Positions 38,172 to 46,673 of a stretch of DNA of 64,000 nucleotides are shown piece by piece. The stretch is taken from positions 959,501 to 1,023,500 of the forward strand of contig NZ_JNLJ01000001.1 in the NCBI RefSeq assembly GCF_000703045.1, read 5' to 3'. Within the stretch, counting starts at the first letter, position 1, and each line of letters starts with the position of its first letter. A program made the translations under genes and the position numbers. This DNA comes from Persephonella sp. IF05-L8. Lineage in GTDB: Bacteria; Aquificota; Aquificia; Aquificales; Hydrogenothermaceae. The notes under the pieces were generated by a model. The model ran no database searches. It was not told where the DNA came from and worked only from the letters and a program-made list of their open reading frames with translations.

Positions 38172-39578
38172 TTATGTTATATAAAGAGGTTCTCCTTTTT
38201 TCATAATATGGGTTTTTACATTTAGAGTTTGGTCTATTTTATCCTTGAATGTTTGTATTATTTCAGCTTCTCCATGAACTATATTTATCAGTTCTGTATT
38301 TTCAAAGTTAGAAAGCCATTCAAGTAAAACAGGCTGGTCTGCATGGGAAGAAAATCCGTTTATTGTATAAATTTTAGCTTTGACAGCAATTTCTTCCCCA
38401 TAGATTTTGACTGTTTTTGCTCCATCTATTATTTGTCTTCCAAGGGTTCCTTTGGCCTGATATCCCACAAATATAACTGAACTCTCAGGTCTCCATAAAT
38501 TATGCTTAAGATGATGTTTAATTCTACCCCCTGTACACATACCACTTCCTGCCAGTATAATTGCACCACTATCAATTGCGTTTATAGCCTTTGACTCCTC
38601 TACGGTAGTTGTAAAATGGACATAGGGAAATATAAATGGATTTTCCCCTTGCTCTACCATTTTTTTTGTAGCCTCATTGAAATACTCTGGAAATTGAAGA
38701 AATATTTTAGTTGCAGATATAGCAAGGGGACTGTCCAGAAACACTTTACATTTTGGGAGTTCTCCCCTGTCATACATGTGTCTTAACACATAAAGAATTT
38801 CCTGAGACCTTTCAAGTGCAAAGGTAGGGATAACTATATTTCCCCCTCTTTCAAAACTCTCTATAACAGCCTGTTTAAATTCTTTTATAGTTTCTTTTAA
38901 ACTTCTATGTTTCCTATTTCCATAAGTAGCCTCTGTGAATATAATCTGTCCATTTTTTGAAAATTCTAATGGTTTTATAATTAATCTTTCCTTCATTCCC
39001 AGGTCGCCAGAAAAGATTATACTTTTCCATTTATCATTTATTTTTACATCTATCTGAATATAAGCTGACCCCAGAATATGCCCTGCGTTCTTAAAAGTGA
39101 TTTTCAGATAGTCTGTTAATTCAAGGGTTTGATGATAATCTAAGGTTATCTTAAAATGCTCCATAGCTTCATAAACATCATCCTCATCATACAAAGGAGG
39201 TGGAACATCTTCAGGATGTCCCCGTCTAAGAGCCTTTTTATATTCTGTCCTGTATTCTTCCTCCATAACCTTAGCTGCATCAAGAAGCATTATACGGGCT
39301 ATATTTTTGGTAGGAGCTGTAGATATAATTTTTCCTCTAAATCCTCTCCTAACCAAAAGAGGTATTCTGCCTATATGGTCAATGTGGGCATGGGTTACTA
39401 TCAAATAATCTACTTTCTTGGGATTAAATCCAAAATCTTCGTAATTATGTTTTTCATCATGCCCTTGAAACATACCACAATCTACTAATATCTTGAGATT
39501 ACCTACTTCAATAAGATGACAAGAACCTGTTACTGTTTCTGCAGCACCAAAAGAGCGAACCACTACTTTATCAATCAT
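38172..39578 (-). CDS. Beta-CASP metallo-beta-lactamase RNase-like protein
   Basis: This 468-aa protein has a metallo-beta-lactamase domain with VTHAHIDHIG (zinc site, about 62-70), a GSAYIQIDV-type turn, SGDLGM (Asp ligand), then a beta-CASP insert and a C-terminal RMMBL part with GSGMCTGGRIKHHL and GFSSHADQPVLLEW. It is close to the archaeal/bacterial Ysh1/CPSF73-like nucleases that lack a KH domain. An RNA-processing role is inferred; DNA nuclease is possible. It reads on from the gene at 39589 with a 10-nt gap. Confidence 0.88.
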   Translation of the reverse strand: MIDKVVVRSFGAAETVTGSCHLIEVGNLKILVDCGMFQGHDEKHNYEDFGFNPKKVDYLIVTHAHIDHIGRIPLLVRRGFRGKIISTAPTKNIARIMLLDAAKVMEEEYRTEYKKALRRGHPEDVPPPLYDEDDVYEAMEHFKITLDYHQTLELTDYLKITFKNAGHILGSAYIQIDVKINDKWKSIIFSGDLGMKERLIIKPLEFSKNGQIIFTEATYGNRKHRSLKETIKEFKQAVIESFERGGNIVIPTFALERSQEILYVLRHMYDRGELPKCKVFLDSPLAISATKIFLQFPEYFNEATKKMVEQGENPFIFPYVHFTTTVEESKAINAIDSGAIILAGSGMCTGGRIKHHLKHNLWRPESSVIFVGYQAKGTLGRQIIDGAKTVKIYGEEIAVKAKIYTINGFSSHADQPVLLEWLSNFENTELINIVHGEAEIIQTFKDKIDQTLNVKTHIMKKGEPLYIT

Positions 39579-39588
39579 TTTAATCCTC

Positions 39589-40224
39589 CTAATGATGATG
39601 ATGAACTAAACCTAAACCTCGAAGGATAAGCCATATCCCAAGAATTATAACTATTACCCCTGAAAATGAAGCCACTCTCTTTCGGAGTTTTGGACTGAGA
39701 ACCTGAAATAACTTACTGGCAAAAAGCATGGCAGGCACAGTTCCCAATCCAAATGCAAGCATGACAAGCATTCCTTTTAAGGGAGAACCTTCAAAAATAG
39801 CCTGCATTAAAAACGCATACACCAGGGGACAGGGTAAAAATCCATTAAACATTCCCAGAAAAAAGGGATTTTTTCTAAATTTAGCTAAGATTTCGCTGAT
39901 AGTAATAAAAATAAGGTCTAAGCCAGGAATACCTTTTTCTTTTATATTTCCAGTTATCTGTAGCCCAAATATAACCATTGCAATGCCGAGGAAAATAGAA
40001 AGGGATTTTTGAAAAAGCTGAAACTCAATTTTATGAAAAAACATACCAGCATATCCTGCAACGAAACCAAGGAACATATAAGAAAAAATTCTTCCTGCAC
40101 TGTAAAGGAGATTACCAATTAACCATGAACGGTGTTGGATTAAAGGAGGTATAAAACCGCACATTCCAATGCAGTGATAGGAACCAAGAAATCCTGCCAG
40201 ACTTATGAGAAGATATTTAAGCAA
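39589..40224 (-). CDS. TauE/SafE-UreH-like membrane protein with His tail (metal handling?)
   Basis: This 211-aa protein has about six membrane helices. Seen: LGSYHCIGMCGFIPPL near residue 15 and MFNGFLPCPLVYAFL in the middle, the Cys-containing motifs of the UreH_2/sulfite-exporter-like family often found beside cytochrome oxidase and copper genes; the C-terminus ends in four His. The Cys and His layout suggests metal (copper or nickel) handling, by inference. The start is TTG with GGAGG before it. It has a 93-nt divergent spacer to fmt. Confidence 0.78.
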   Translation of the reverse strand: MLKYLLISLAGFLGSYHCIGMCGFIPPLIQHRSWLIGNLLYSAGRIFSYMFLGFVAGYAGMFFHKIEFQLFQKSLSIFLGIAMVIFGLQITGNIKEKGIPGLDLIFITISEILAKFRKNPFFLGMFNGFLPCPLVYAFLMQAIFEGSPLKGMLVMLAFGLGTVPAMLFASKLFQVLSPKLRKRVASFSGVIVIILGIWLILRGLGLVHHHH

Positions 40225-40317
40225 TTACTTCCTCCTATTCATCTTCCAAAAATAATAATATAACTATCTTATTTCTTGGGCAATGTAATAAAATAATTTA
40301 ATAAAAAGGAGGCGAAG

Positions 40318-41253
40318 TTGAAAATAGTTTTCTGGGGAACACCAGATTTTGCAGCAGAAAGTCTAAAAGCCCTTCTAAACTCCAAACATCAGGTTGTTGG
40401 AGTTGTTACACAGCCAGATAAACCTAAAGGAAGGGGCAAAAAACTAACTCCCCCACCGGTAAAAGTTGTTGCACAGGAAGCAGGTATTCCTGTTTTTCAA
40501 CCTGAAAAAGTAAAAAATAATAAAGAGCTTTATGAGAAACTTAAAGAACTAAACCCTGATATATTCGTAGTAGTTGCCTACGGAAAAATCCTACCCAAAG
40601 AAATTATAGAACTTCCCAGATACAAAACAATCAATGTTCATGCCTCTTTACTTCCAGAATACAGAGGAGCAGCACCTATCCATAGAGCAATAATGGAAGG
40701 AAAAGAAAAAACAGGTGTTTGTATAATGGAAATAACCGAAGAATTAGATGCTGGTGATATATATGAATGTGTTGAGGTTCCAATAACCCCGCAAGATGAT
40801 ATTGTCTCACTGCACGATAAACTGGCATCAGAGGGAGCAAAACTACTTGTAGAAGTTCTGGACAAAATAGAAAAAGGAGAAATAACAAAAATACCACAGG
40901 AACACAGCAAAGCAACCTATGCAAAGCCAATACAAAAAGAAGAGGGGAAAATAGACTGGAGCAGACCTGCAAAAGAAATATTTAATCAAATTAGAGCACT
41001 GAAGGTCTGGCCTAAAGCATTTACAAAATTTAGAGATAAAGAAATCAAAATACTTGATGCCCAAATAATAGATGAAAATTCCAGAGGAAAAGCAGGTGAA
41101 ATAGTTGATATAGTAAAAGGAAAAGGGTTTACTATCCAGACAGGGAAGGGACAATTACTTATTACAAAAGTCCAATTCCCTAATAGCAAGGCAATAAGTG
41201 GAGATGAGGCTGTTAGAGGGTATCATATTAAAAAAGGAGAAATTATGGAATAG
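40318..41253 (+). CDS. fmt: Methionyl-tRNA formyltransferase
   Basis: The 311-aa enzyme formylates initiator Met-tRNA. Seen: [54 protein letters not shown] (formyl-tetrahydrofolate site) and [13 protein letters not shown]. Length is normal. The start is TTG at 40318 with AAAAAGGAGG before it. The following gene is an rRNA methyltransferase 69 nt away. Confidence 0.97.
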   Translation: MKIVFWGTPDFAAESLKALLNSKHQVVGVVTQPDKPKGRGKKLTPPPVKVVAQEAGIPVFQPEKVKNNKELYEKLKELNPDIFVVVAYGKILPKEIIELPRYKTINVHASLLPEYRGAAPIHRAIMEGKEKTGVCIMEITEELDAGDIYECVEVPITPQDDIVSLHDKLASEGAKLLVEVLDKIEKGEITKIPQEHSKATYAKPIQKEEGKIDWSRPAKEIFNQIRALKVWPKAFTKFRDKEIKILDAQIIDENSRGKAGEIVDIVKGKGFTIQTGKGQLLITKVQFPNSKAISGDEAVRGYHIKKGEIME

Positions 41254-41322
41254 ATTTTTGATGGAAATCAATTCTAAAATATATTAGATACCATATTTTA
41301 ATATTATATAAGGATTTATATA

Positions 41323-42057
41323 ATGAAAGAAAAAAATAAGTTTGTGATTTGGGGTAGAAATCCCATAATAGAAGCTTTAAGGGCAGGTAAAAGTATAGAA
41401 AAAATATTAATGGCACACGATACCCACCTGCCTAAGGAGTTAATTAAACTATCTGAAAGGAATAAGGTAAAAATTCAAAAAGTTCCACGAAAGAAAGTTG
41501 AAGAAATTGCTGGAACTAAGAAAACACAAGGGGTTGTAGCTATACTCAGTCCCATTCAATACTGGAATGAGAATGACCTTATAGATGAGATTATAGAGAA
41601 ACAAGGGGTTTTACTGGTAATGGACCATATAACAGACCCTCAAAATGTAGGTAATATGATAAGAACAGCAGAAGTCTTGGGGGTGGGTGGAATAGTTATC
41701 CCACGGGAAAGAAGTTCTCCTATTAACGAGGTTGTAGTAAAAGCATCTACAGGAGCAGTCTTTCATCTTCCCATAACAAAAGTAGGTAGTTTACGTCAAT
41801 TTTTAGATAGATTTAAGAAAAAAGGTGGGTGGGTAATGGTCGTAGAAAAAGGGGGAAAACCTATTCACAAACTTAACTTTCCTTTTCCTCTTGCTGTAGT
41901 TTTGGGTTCAGAAGGTAAAGGCGTTTCTAAATCTGTTATAGATACAGCAGATATTATAGCAACTATACCTATGAAAGGGAGGGTAACATCCTTAAATGTT
42001 TCTTCAGCCACAGCTATAGCTTTATGGGAAGTAGCTAAGCAGTTATGGATAAATTAG
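41323..42057 (+). CDS. rlmB: 23S rRNA 2'-O-methyltransferase, RlmB/TrmH (SPOUT) family
   Basis: The 244-aa protein has an N-terminal L30e-like RNA-binding part (WGRNPIIEALRAGKSIEKIL) and a SPOUT methyltransferase domain with MDHITDPQNVGNMIRTAEVLGV, VVLGSEGKGVSKSV and IPMKGRVTSLNVSSATAI, the three knot motifs. RlmB methylates G2251 of 23S rRNA; a tRNA target cannot be fully excluded. It ends 109 nt before the bc1 operon. Confidence 0.88.
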   Translation: MKEKNKFVIWGRNPIIEALRAGKSIEKILMAHDTHLPKELIKLSERNKVKIQKVPRKKVEEIAGTKKTQGVVAILSPIQYWNENDLIDEIIEKQGVLLVMDHITDPQNVGNMIRTAEVLGVGGIVIPRERSSPINEVVVKASTGAVFHLPITKVGSLRQFLDRFKKKGGWVMVVEKGGKPIHKLNFPFPLAVVLGSEGKGVSKSVIDTADIIATIPMKGRVTSLNVSSATAIALWEVAKQLWIN

Positions 42058-42120
42058 ATGATTTTTGTCATAAAAATTTTGATTTTGTAATAAAGATAGT
42101 GCAAAATAAATAAGATGTAG

Positions 42121-42150
42121 CGTTTGTTAGAAATAACTAACGTATATACT
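42121..42150 (+). promoter_or_regulatory. Inverted repeat and -10 element of the bc1 operon promoter
   Basis: CGTTTGTTA, GAAA, TAACTAACG (42121-42142) is a 9-bp inverted repeat with one mismatch. A TATACT -10 candidate follows at 42145-42150, about 17 nt before the petA start, and the repeat covers the -35 region. This layout suits a repressor or activator controlling the respiratory operon. Confidence 0.5.
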
Positions 42151-42166
42151 AAAGAGGAGGTATAAA

Positions 42167-42661
42167 ATGGCTGAAGAAAAAGTTAGCAGACGGGACTTCC
42201 TCCTGTATGCCATGGGAGGATGGGCTGCTGTAGGGCTTGGCGGTGTTTTATACGCCATGTATAAAACATGGGAGCCTTTACCAGAAGTAAAAGCAGCTGG
42301 TATTGTCAAGTTTGACCTTTCAAAAGTAGCACCTGGACAACTTAAAGTTGTTCAGTGGAGAGGGAAGCCGGTCTTTGTTCTACACAAAACTCCGGATATG
42401 AAAAAGTGTGATAACAGGACTATAGCAGGGGAATACACAGTTGTTGTTGGAATATGTACCCACCTGGGTTGTATTCCTAACTGGGAAGCTGATAAAAAGA
42501 TATTTAAATGTCCATGTCACGGTGGTGAATTTGACGCCTGTGGAGTAAACATATTTGGTCCTCCTCCAAGACCTCTTGAAATACCTCCATTTAAACTGGA
42601 AGGGAAAACTATTGTTTTAGGGGAAACAGGCCCCGAATACGAAAAAATGATGAAAGGTTAG
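42167..42661 (+). CDS. petA: Rieske iron-sulfur subunit of cytochrome bc1
   Basis: This 164-aa protein has a twin-arginine-like N-terminus (SRRDFLLYA, Arg 8-9) with one membrane helix as anchor, then a Rieske domain: CTHLGC (about 97-102) and CPCHGG (about 115-120). Cys97, His99, Cys115 and His118 should hold the 2Fe-2S cluster; the other Cys pair forms the usual disulfide. It passes an electron from quinol to the c-type cytochrome. GAGGAGG precedes the ATG. First gene of petABC. Confidence 0.97.
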   Translation: MAEEKVSRRDFLLYAMGGWAAVGLGGVLYAMYKTWEPLPEVKAAGIVKFDLSKVAPGQLKVVQWRGKPVFVLHKTPDMKKCDNRTIAGEYTVVVGICTHLGCIPNWEADKKIFKCPCHGGEFDACGVNIFGPPPRPLEIPPFKLEGKTIVLGETGPEYEKMMKG

Positions 42662-42672
42662 GAGGATAGGTG

Positions 42673-43878
42673 ATGGAGAAAAAAGGCGGATTAATGGAAT
42701 GGCTTGATAAAAGGCTCGCCGTCAACGCTTTGTGGCGAGTGTTAATGTCAGAGTATTACATTCCTAAAAATATTAACTGGTTATGGAGTTCTGGTGTTCT
42801 TACTATTCTGGTTTTTGCTATTCTGGTGGTTTCTGGAATATTTGTACTTATGTATTACAAACCTGATGCGAAACTTGCTTTTGATAGTGTAAACAAGACA
42901 ATTATGCTTGATGTTTCGTTTGGTTGGGTGTTTAGACATGTTCATGCTGTAGGTGCATCTATTATGTTCCTGGTTCTATTTATTCATATGGGTAGAGGTA
43001 TTTATTACGGTTCATATAAAGCTCCCAGAGAAGTTCTTTGGGTAACAGGTTTTATCCTGTTTGTCTTAATGTCTGCTACAGCTTTCACCGGATATCTTCT
43101 CCCTTGGGGACAGATGTCTTACTGGGCTGCTCAAACTATTACAACATTATTCTCTAAAATCCCATTTATTGGACCTGACCTTGTTATCTGGATTAGAGGT
43201 AACTATATAGTTGCAGACGCTACACTAACAAGGTTCTTCGCATTACACGTAACATTATTGCCAGCTCTTATTGCTGTATTTACTGCAATTCACCTGTATG
43301 CTCTTAGAATAGTTGGTTCTAACAACGAAGATGGAATACCAATGACAAAAGAAGAAAAGAAAGAAAAAGGAATTCCTTTCTGGCCTGTATTTATGTCTAA
43401 AGAATACTTCATTATGTCATTATTCCTGTTCTTCTTCTTCTATCTTGTATTCTTTAACTACAACTTTGCTATGGACCCAATTAACTTCCAGCCTGCAAAC
43501 TATTTACAAACACCACCTCACATTTATCCTGAATGGTATTTCCTTTCATTCTATGAAGTATTAAGAGGATTTTTCTTTAGTGAAACACTGGGACTTATAG
43601 GATTTGTACTGTCTATGTTTATACCTTTATTCTTACCATGGTTAGATACTTCTCCATATCCTTACGTAAGTGGTAAACACAGACCACTTTTCAAAATCAT
43701 GTGGTGGATTTTTGTTGCTGATTTTATAGCACTAACAATACTTGGTAAGCTGCCACCTACAGGCCTGTTCGCATGGCTTGGTTTTATAACATCTATTATT
43801 TACTTTGTATTCTTCCTTTCACTTCCAATTATTTCAGCAATTGAGAAAAGAAAGGCAGCTTCTGGAGGTGGGCAATAA
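42673..43878 (+). CDS. petB: Cytochrome b subunit of the bc1 complex
   Basis: The protein (about 401 aa) has eight or so membrane helices. Seen: heme-binding His pairs in FRHVHAVGASIMFL with FIHMGRG, and FFALHVTLLPALIA with FTAIHLYALR; GYLLPWGQMSYWAA; and PEWYFLSFYEVLRGFF (PEWY at the quinol site). It is a full-length fused b, not a split b6/subunit IV. A GTG at 42670 is in frame; GGAGG at 42661-42665 fits the ATG at 42673. It is 8-11 nt after petA and overlaps petC by 1 nt. Confidence 0.97.
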   Translation: MEKKGGLMEWLDKRLAVNALWRVLMSEYYIPKNINWLWSSGVLTILVFAILVVSGIFVLMYYKPDAKLAFDSVNKTIMLDVSFGWVFRHVHAVGASIMFLVLFIHMGRGIYYGSYKAPREVLWVTGFILFVLMSATAFTGYLLPWGQMSYWAAQTITTLFSKIPFIGPDLVIWIRGNYIVADATLTRFFALHVTLLPALIAVFTAIHLYALRIVGSNNEDGIPMTKEEKKEKGIPFWPVFMSKEYFIMSLFLFFFFYLVFFNYNFAMDPINFQPANYLQTPPHIYPEWYFLSFYEVLRGFFFSETLGLIGFVLSMFIPLFLPWLDTSPYPYVSGKHRPLFKIMWWIFVADFIALTILGKLPPTGLFAWLGFITSIIYFVFFLSLPIISAIEKRKAASGGGQ

Positions 43879-44729
43879 TGAAGGATTTAAAAATATTTAT
43901 AGTTATAGCAATTATCGTAGGGATAACCTATTGGGGTATAGAGCCTTTAGCACATGGTATTATGCATAAGCATATAGAGGAAGCTATAGAAAAATATCAC
44001 TTGCCAGATTATAATTTCTCAGACCTGGGACCTACCCCTCCTTTAGATGGAAATGCTGAACAGGGTAAGCAAAACTTTCAAATGTTTTGTGCTTCCTGCC
44101 ATGGACTTAAAGCTGATGGAATAAAAGCTCCAATGGACCCAAAAACTGCAGCTGCATCTTTTGGTGTAGTTCCTCCTGACCTATCTAATGTGGCTTCATT
44201 TACAGATGAAAAATTCCTTTTCCACTTTATCAAAGACCCTGCAAAGGCGTCTGAATTTAAAAAGATAGCTATGCCTGCAATGGGACTTAATGATGAACAA
44301 ATTGCAGATATTATTGCTTATCTCAAATCAACAGCTAAAAAATTAGAAGGAAAAGAACTTGTTAAAGAAGCCTGTGGAAGATGTCATAGTATTAAGTATC
44401 AGAAAGTATATGCAGAAACTCCACCAGAAAATCTGAAAAAATATCTTGGTAAAGTTCCTCCTGACTTATCTATAATAATGAAAGCGAAAGGAGAAGAATA
44501 TATTGCAGCTTTTATTAACAAACCTCAGGCTCTTTTACCTGGAACATCTATGCCAAGGGTAGGATTGAACAAAGAAGCTACAGAAGAAACTCTTAAATAC
44601 TTAGAAGAAATTGCTGACCCTCACAAAGAACAAAGACAAAAAGTTGGAATTATTGTTCTGGCTTATATGCTTGTTATGATTGGCCTTACTTATGCATGGA
44701 AGAAGAAAATCTGGAAAAATCTTCACTAA
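43878..44729 (+). CDS. petC: Di-heme cytochrome c subunit of the bc1 complex
   Basis: The 283-aa protein has an N-terminal membrane helix (about 5-20), two cytochrome c domains with CASCH (71-75) and CGRCH (166-170), and a C-terminal membrane helix (about 252-272). AMPAMGLN and TSMPRVGLN supply the axial Met ligands. A di-heme c in place of classical mono-heme c1 is known from Aquificota and Campylobacterota-type bc1 complexes. It is the last gene of the operon, followed 8 nt later by a terminator. Confidence 0.93.
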   Translation: MKDLKIFIVIAIIVGITYWGIEPLAHGIMHKHIEEAIEKYHLPDYNFSDLGPTPPLDGNAEQGKQNFQMFCASCHGLKADGIKAPMDPKTAAASFGVVPPDLSNVASFTDEKFLFHFIKDPAKASEFKKIAMPAMGLNDEQIADIIAYLKSTAKKLEGKELVKEACGRCHSIKYQKVYAETPPENLKKYLGKVPPDLSIIMKAKGEEYIAAFINKPQALLPGTSMPRVGLNKEATEETLKYLEEIADPHKEQRQKVGIIVLAYMLVMIGLTYAWKKKIWKNLH

Positions 44730-44734
44730 CATAA

Positions 44735-44764
44735 AAGGGGGAAATTTCTCCCCCTTCTTTTCTT
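44735..44764 (+). terminator. Rho-independent terminator of the bc1 operon
   Basis: GGGGGA (44737-44742) pairs with TCCCCC (44749-44754) around a 6-nt loop, followed by TTCTTTTCTTTT. It lies just after the petC stop and closes the plus-strand operon. Confidence 0.88.
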
Positions 44765-44792
44765 TTAATCTAATATTCTACTTTTAAACAGT

Positions 44793-44805
44793 TTAGAAAT
44801 AACTA
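44793..44805. repeat. 13-mer shared with the bc1 promoter palindrome
   Basis: TTAGAAATAACTA here is identical to 42127-42139, the core of the inverted repeat in the bc1 promoter. The two copies flank the petABC operon 2.7 kb apart. It sits in the AT-rich gap between the bc1 terminator and the Rpn gene; nothing else is seen in that gap. Confidence 0.4.
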
Positions 44806-44891
44806 TTTAGCAAATAAAAAAAAGAGTTGAAAAAATAAATAACCACCGATGAGTTCTGCTTATTGATACATGTGTGTCTATCTAATAAAAA

Positions 44892-45686
44892 CTATTTTTC
44901 TTTATTTTTTTCCGAATTGGTTTCTTTTATTACTTTCTCTACAAAATCTAATGGTAAATCTAAAACATCAGCTATCTGTTCAATATCCATATTTGATTTT
45001 TGGTATAGGTTTTTAATAGCTTTCTTTAATCCTTGCTTATAGCCTAAATCATAAAAAGGGTCTTCTTTTGCCATCTCTTCTGTTATGGTTAGGGGCATTT
45101 TTCTTTCCTCCATAAGTGTCTTTAATTTCACTTTTAATTTAGGTCTATAGTTTAATGCTATCAATAGCTTTCTAATATAGTCTGCTCTCTGTTTCTCTGA
45201 GAGTTTTAATAGCTCATCAATTAGTGAAAATATATATGTCTCAAAATCCTCAACTTTACATAAAACTGCAAGTATTTTATCCTCTAAACTATCACTTTCT
45301 AAAAGCTCTTTGCACTCTATATCTTTTATATCCCTTATCTCATAGCTGAATTTTAGTTTATCCGTTTCTAAATAATTTTGCATGTTTGTTTTACCATCTC
45401 CAACATATAAAACCATCTGTTTAATAGTTTTATCGGGATACCTTTGTTTTAAAAGTAGATAATACTCAAGCATTCTAAAAGGCATATTTTTGTCGTTTTG
45501 TGTTTGTAACTCAAGGTGAAAAACAGAACCATTTTCAAGCTCTAAGACTAAATCTGCTAATCTTTCTTTGATAGAAGGAAAAGTATTATCAAGAATTTTA
45601 GAGCCTTTTTTTCCTGTTAGAATGCTTATAAACTTTTGGGGGATATTTTGGATTATATCCCTTAAGGTCTTATCAAGCTTTGCCAT
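44892..45686 (-). CDS. Rpn-family PD-(D/E)XK nuclease (transposase_31-like)
   Basis: This 264-aa protein fits the Rpn/PDDEXK_2 family: KERLADLVLELENGSVFHLE with HLELQTQND (the D...ExQ catalytic core, about residues 45-65), MPFRMLEYYLLLKQRYP, then VLYVGDGK. The C-terminal half is helical with DLGYKQGLKKAI. Rpn nucleases (RpnA type) promote RecA-independent recombination in E. coli, and many copies behave like selfish or defence-linked genes. It stands alone next to secDF; no inverted repeats of an insertion sequence were seen. Confidence 0.78.
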   Translation of the reverse strand: MAKLDKTLRDIIQNIPQKFISILTGKKGSKILDNTFPSIKERLADLVLELENGSVFHLELQTQNDKNMPFRMLEYYLLLKQRYPDKTIKQMVLYVGDGKTNMQNYLETDKLKFSYEIRDIKDIECKELLESDSLEDKILAVLCKVEDFETYIFSLIDELLKLSEKQRADYIRKLLIALNYRPKLKVKLKTLMEERKMPLTITEEMAKEDPFYDLGYKQGLKKAIKNLYQKSNMDIEQIADVLDLPLDFVEKVIKETNSEKNKEK

Positions 45687-45730
45687 ATTCTATATTTCCA
45701 TAAGTGAACTATTGTTACAGGTATTTAAAA

Positions 45731-46663
45731 TCAGGCAGGTTTTGCAGCTTTTTTACCTTCTCCTCCTTTTTTCTTAAGAAATCTTTCAAGGTCAACTACA
45801 ATAGGAGATGCCACATATATAGAAGAATATGTTCCAAACACTATACCAATAAGTAATGCCAGTGAAAAGCCTTTTAGAGACTCACCACCAAACAGATAAA
45901 GAGCAAGAACTGAGAATAAGGTTGTTCCAGAAGTTATGATTGTTCTGGAGAGGTTTTCATTGATACTTTGATTAACAAGCTGCAGTAGATTTTTCTTACC
46001 TCTGATTTTTATGTTTTCTCTTATTCTATCAAAGATAATAATTGTATCGTTGAGAGAATAACCAAGAACAGTCAGAATAGCTGCTATCACTGCAAGATTT
46101 ACTTCTTCTCCAAGTAATGAAAATATTCCCAGTGTTATTATTGCATCATGAAAGAGTGGAACCACGGCACCTATTGCAAAAACAGGTTCAAATCTAAATC
46201 CAACATAAATAAGGATGGCAACCATAACAGCAACTATTGAATATACACTTGCTTTCCGTAGCTCCTCTCCAACAACAGCCCCTATGTAATCTATCTTCCT
46301 TATTTCAAATTTATCTCCAAATTTTTCTTTTAGAGCTTTTTTGATTTTTGCGACAATTTCGGAGGATTTACCCTTTTTCAAGGATACTCTGATTTCATAC
46401 TCATCTCCTTCTGTTCCTACAGCCTGTATCATTGAGTCTTGTAGGTTAACAAGTCTTAAAGCGCTTCTTATTTCAGCTGTAGATACTTTATCTACAAATT
46501 TTACCTGAACAGCTGTTCCCCCTGTGAAATCCAGACCTAAATTAAATCCTTTAGTAAAAATCAATACAAGACTGGCAATAACAAGAAGAGTTGAAACAAT
46601 ATATCCCTGTTTTTTTATTTTCATAAAATCAATATTTGGTGGCTCGTTTAAAAAGTTCCTCAT
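45731..46663 (-). CDS. secF: Protein translocase subunit SecF
   Basis: The 310-aa membrane protein has six membrane helices and a periplasmic P1-like domain. Seen: GFNLGLDFTGGTAVQV near residue 45, YSLNDTIIIFDRIREN and a C-terminal GTYSSIYVASPIVV. With SecD it uses proton motive force to help release exported proteins. It is 10 nt after secD. Confidence 0.96.
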   Translation of the reverse strand: MRNFLNEPPNIDFMKIKKQGYIVSTLLVIASLVLIFTKGFNLGLDFTGGTAVQVKFVDKVSTAEIRSALRLVNLQDSMIQAVGTEGDEYEIRVSLKKGKSSEIVAKIKKALKEKFGDKFEIRKIDYIGAVVGEELRKASVYSIVAVMVAILIYVGFRFEPVFAIGAVVPLFHDAIITLGIFSLLGEEVNLAVIAAILTVLGYSLNDTIIIFDRIRENIKIRGKKNLLQLVNQSINENLSRTIITSGTTLFSVLALYLFGGESLKGFSLALLIGIVFGTYSSIYVASPIVVDLERFLKKKGGEGKKAAKPA

Positions 46664-46673
46664 CTATGCTCTC

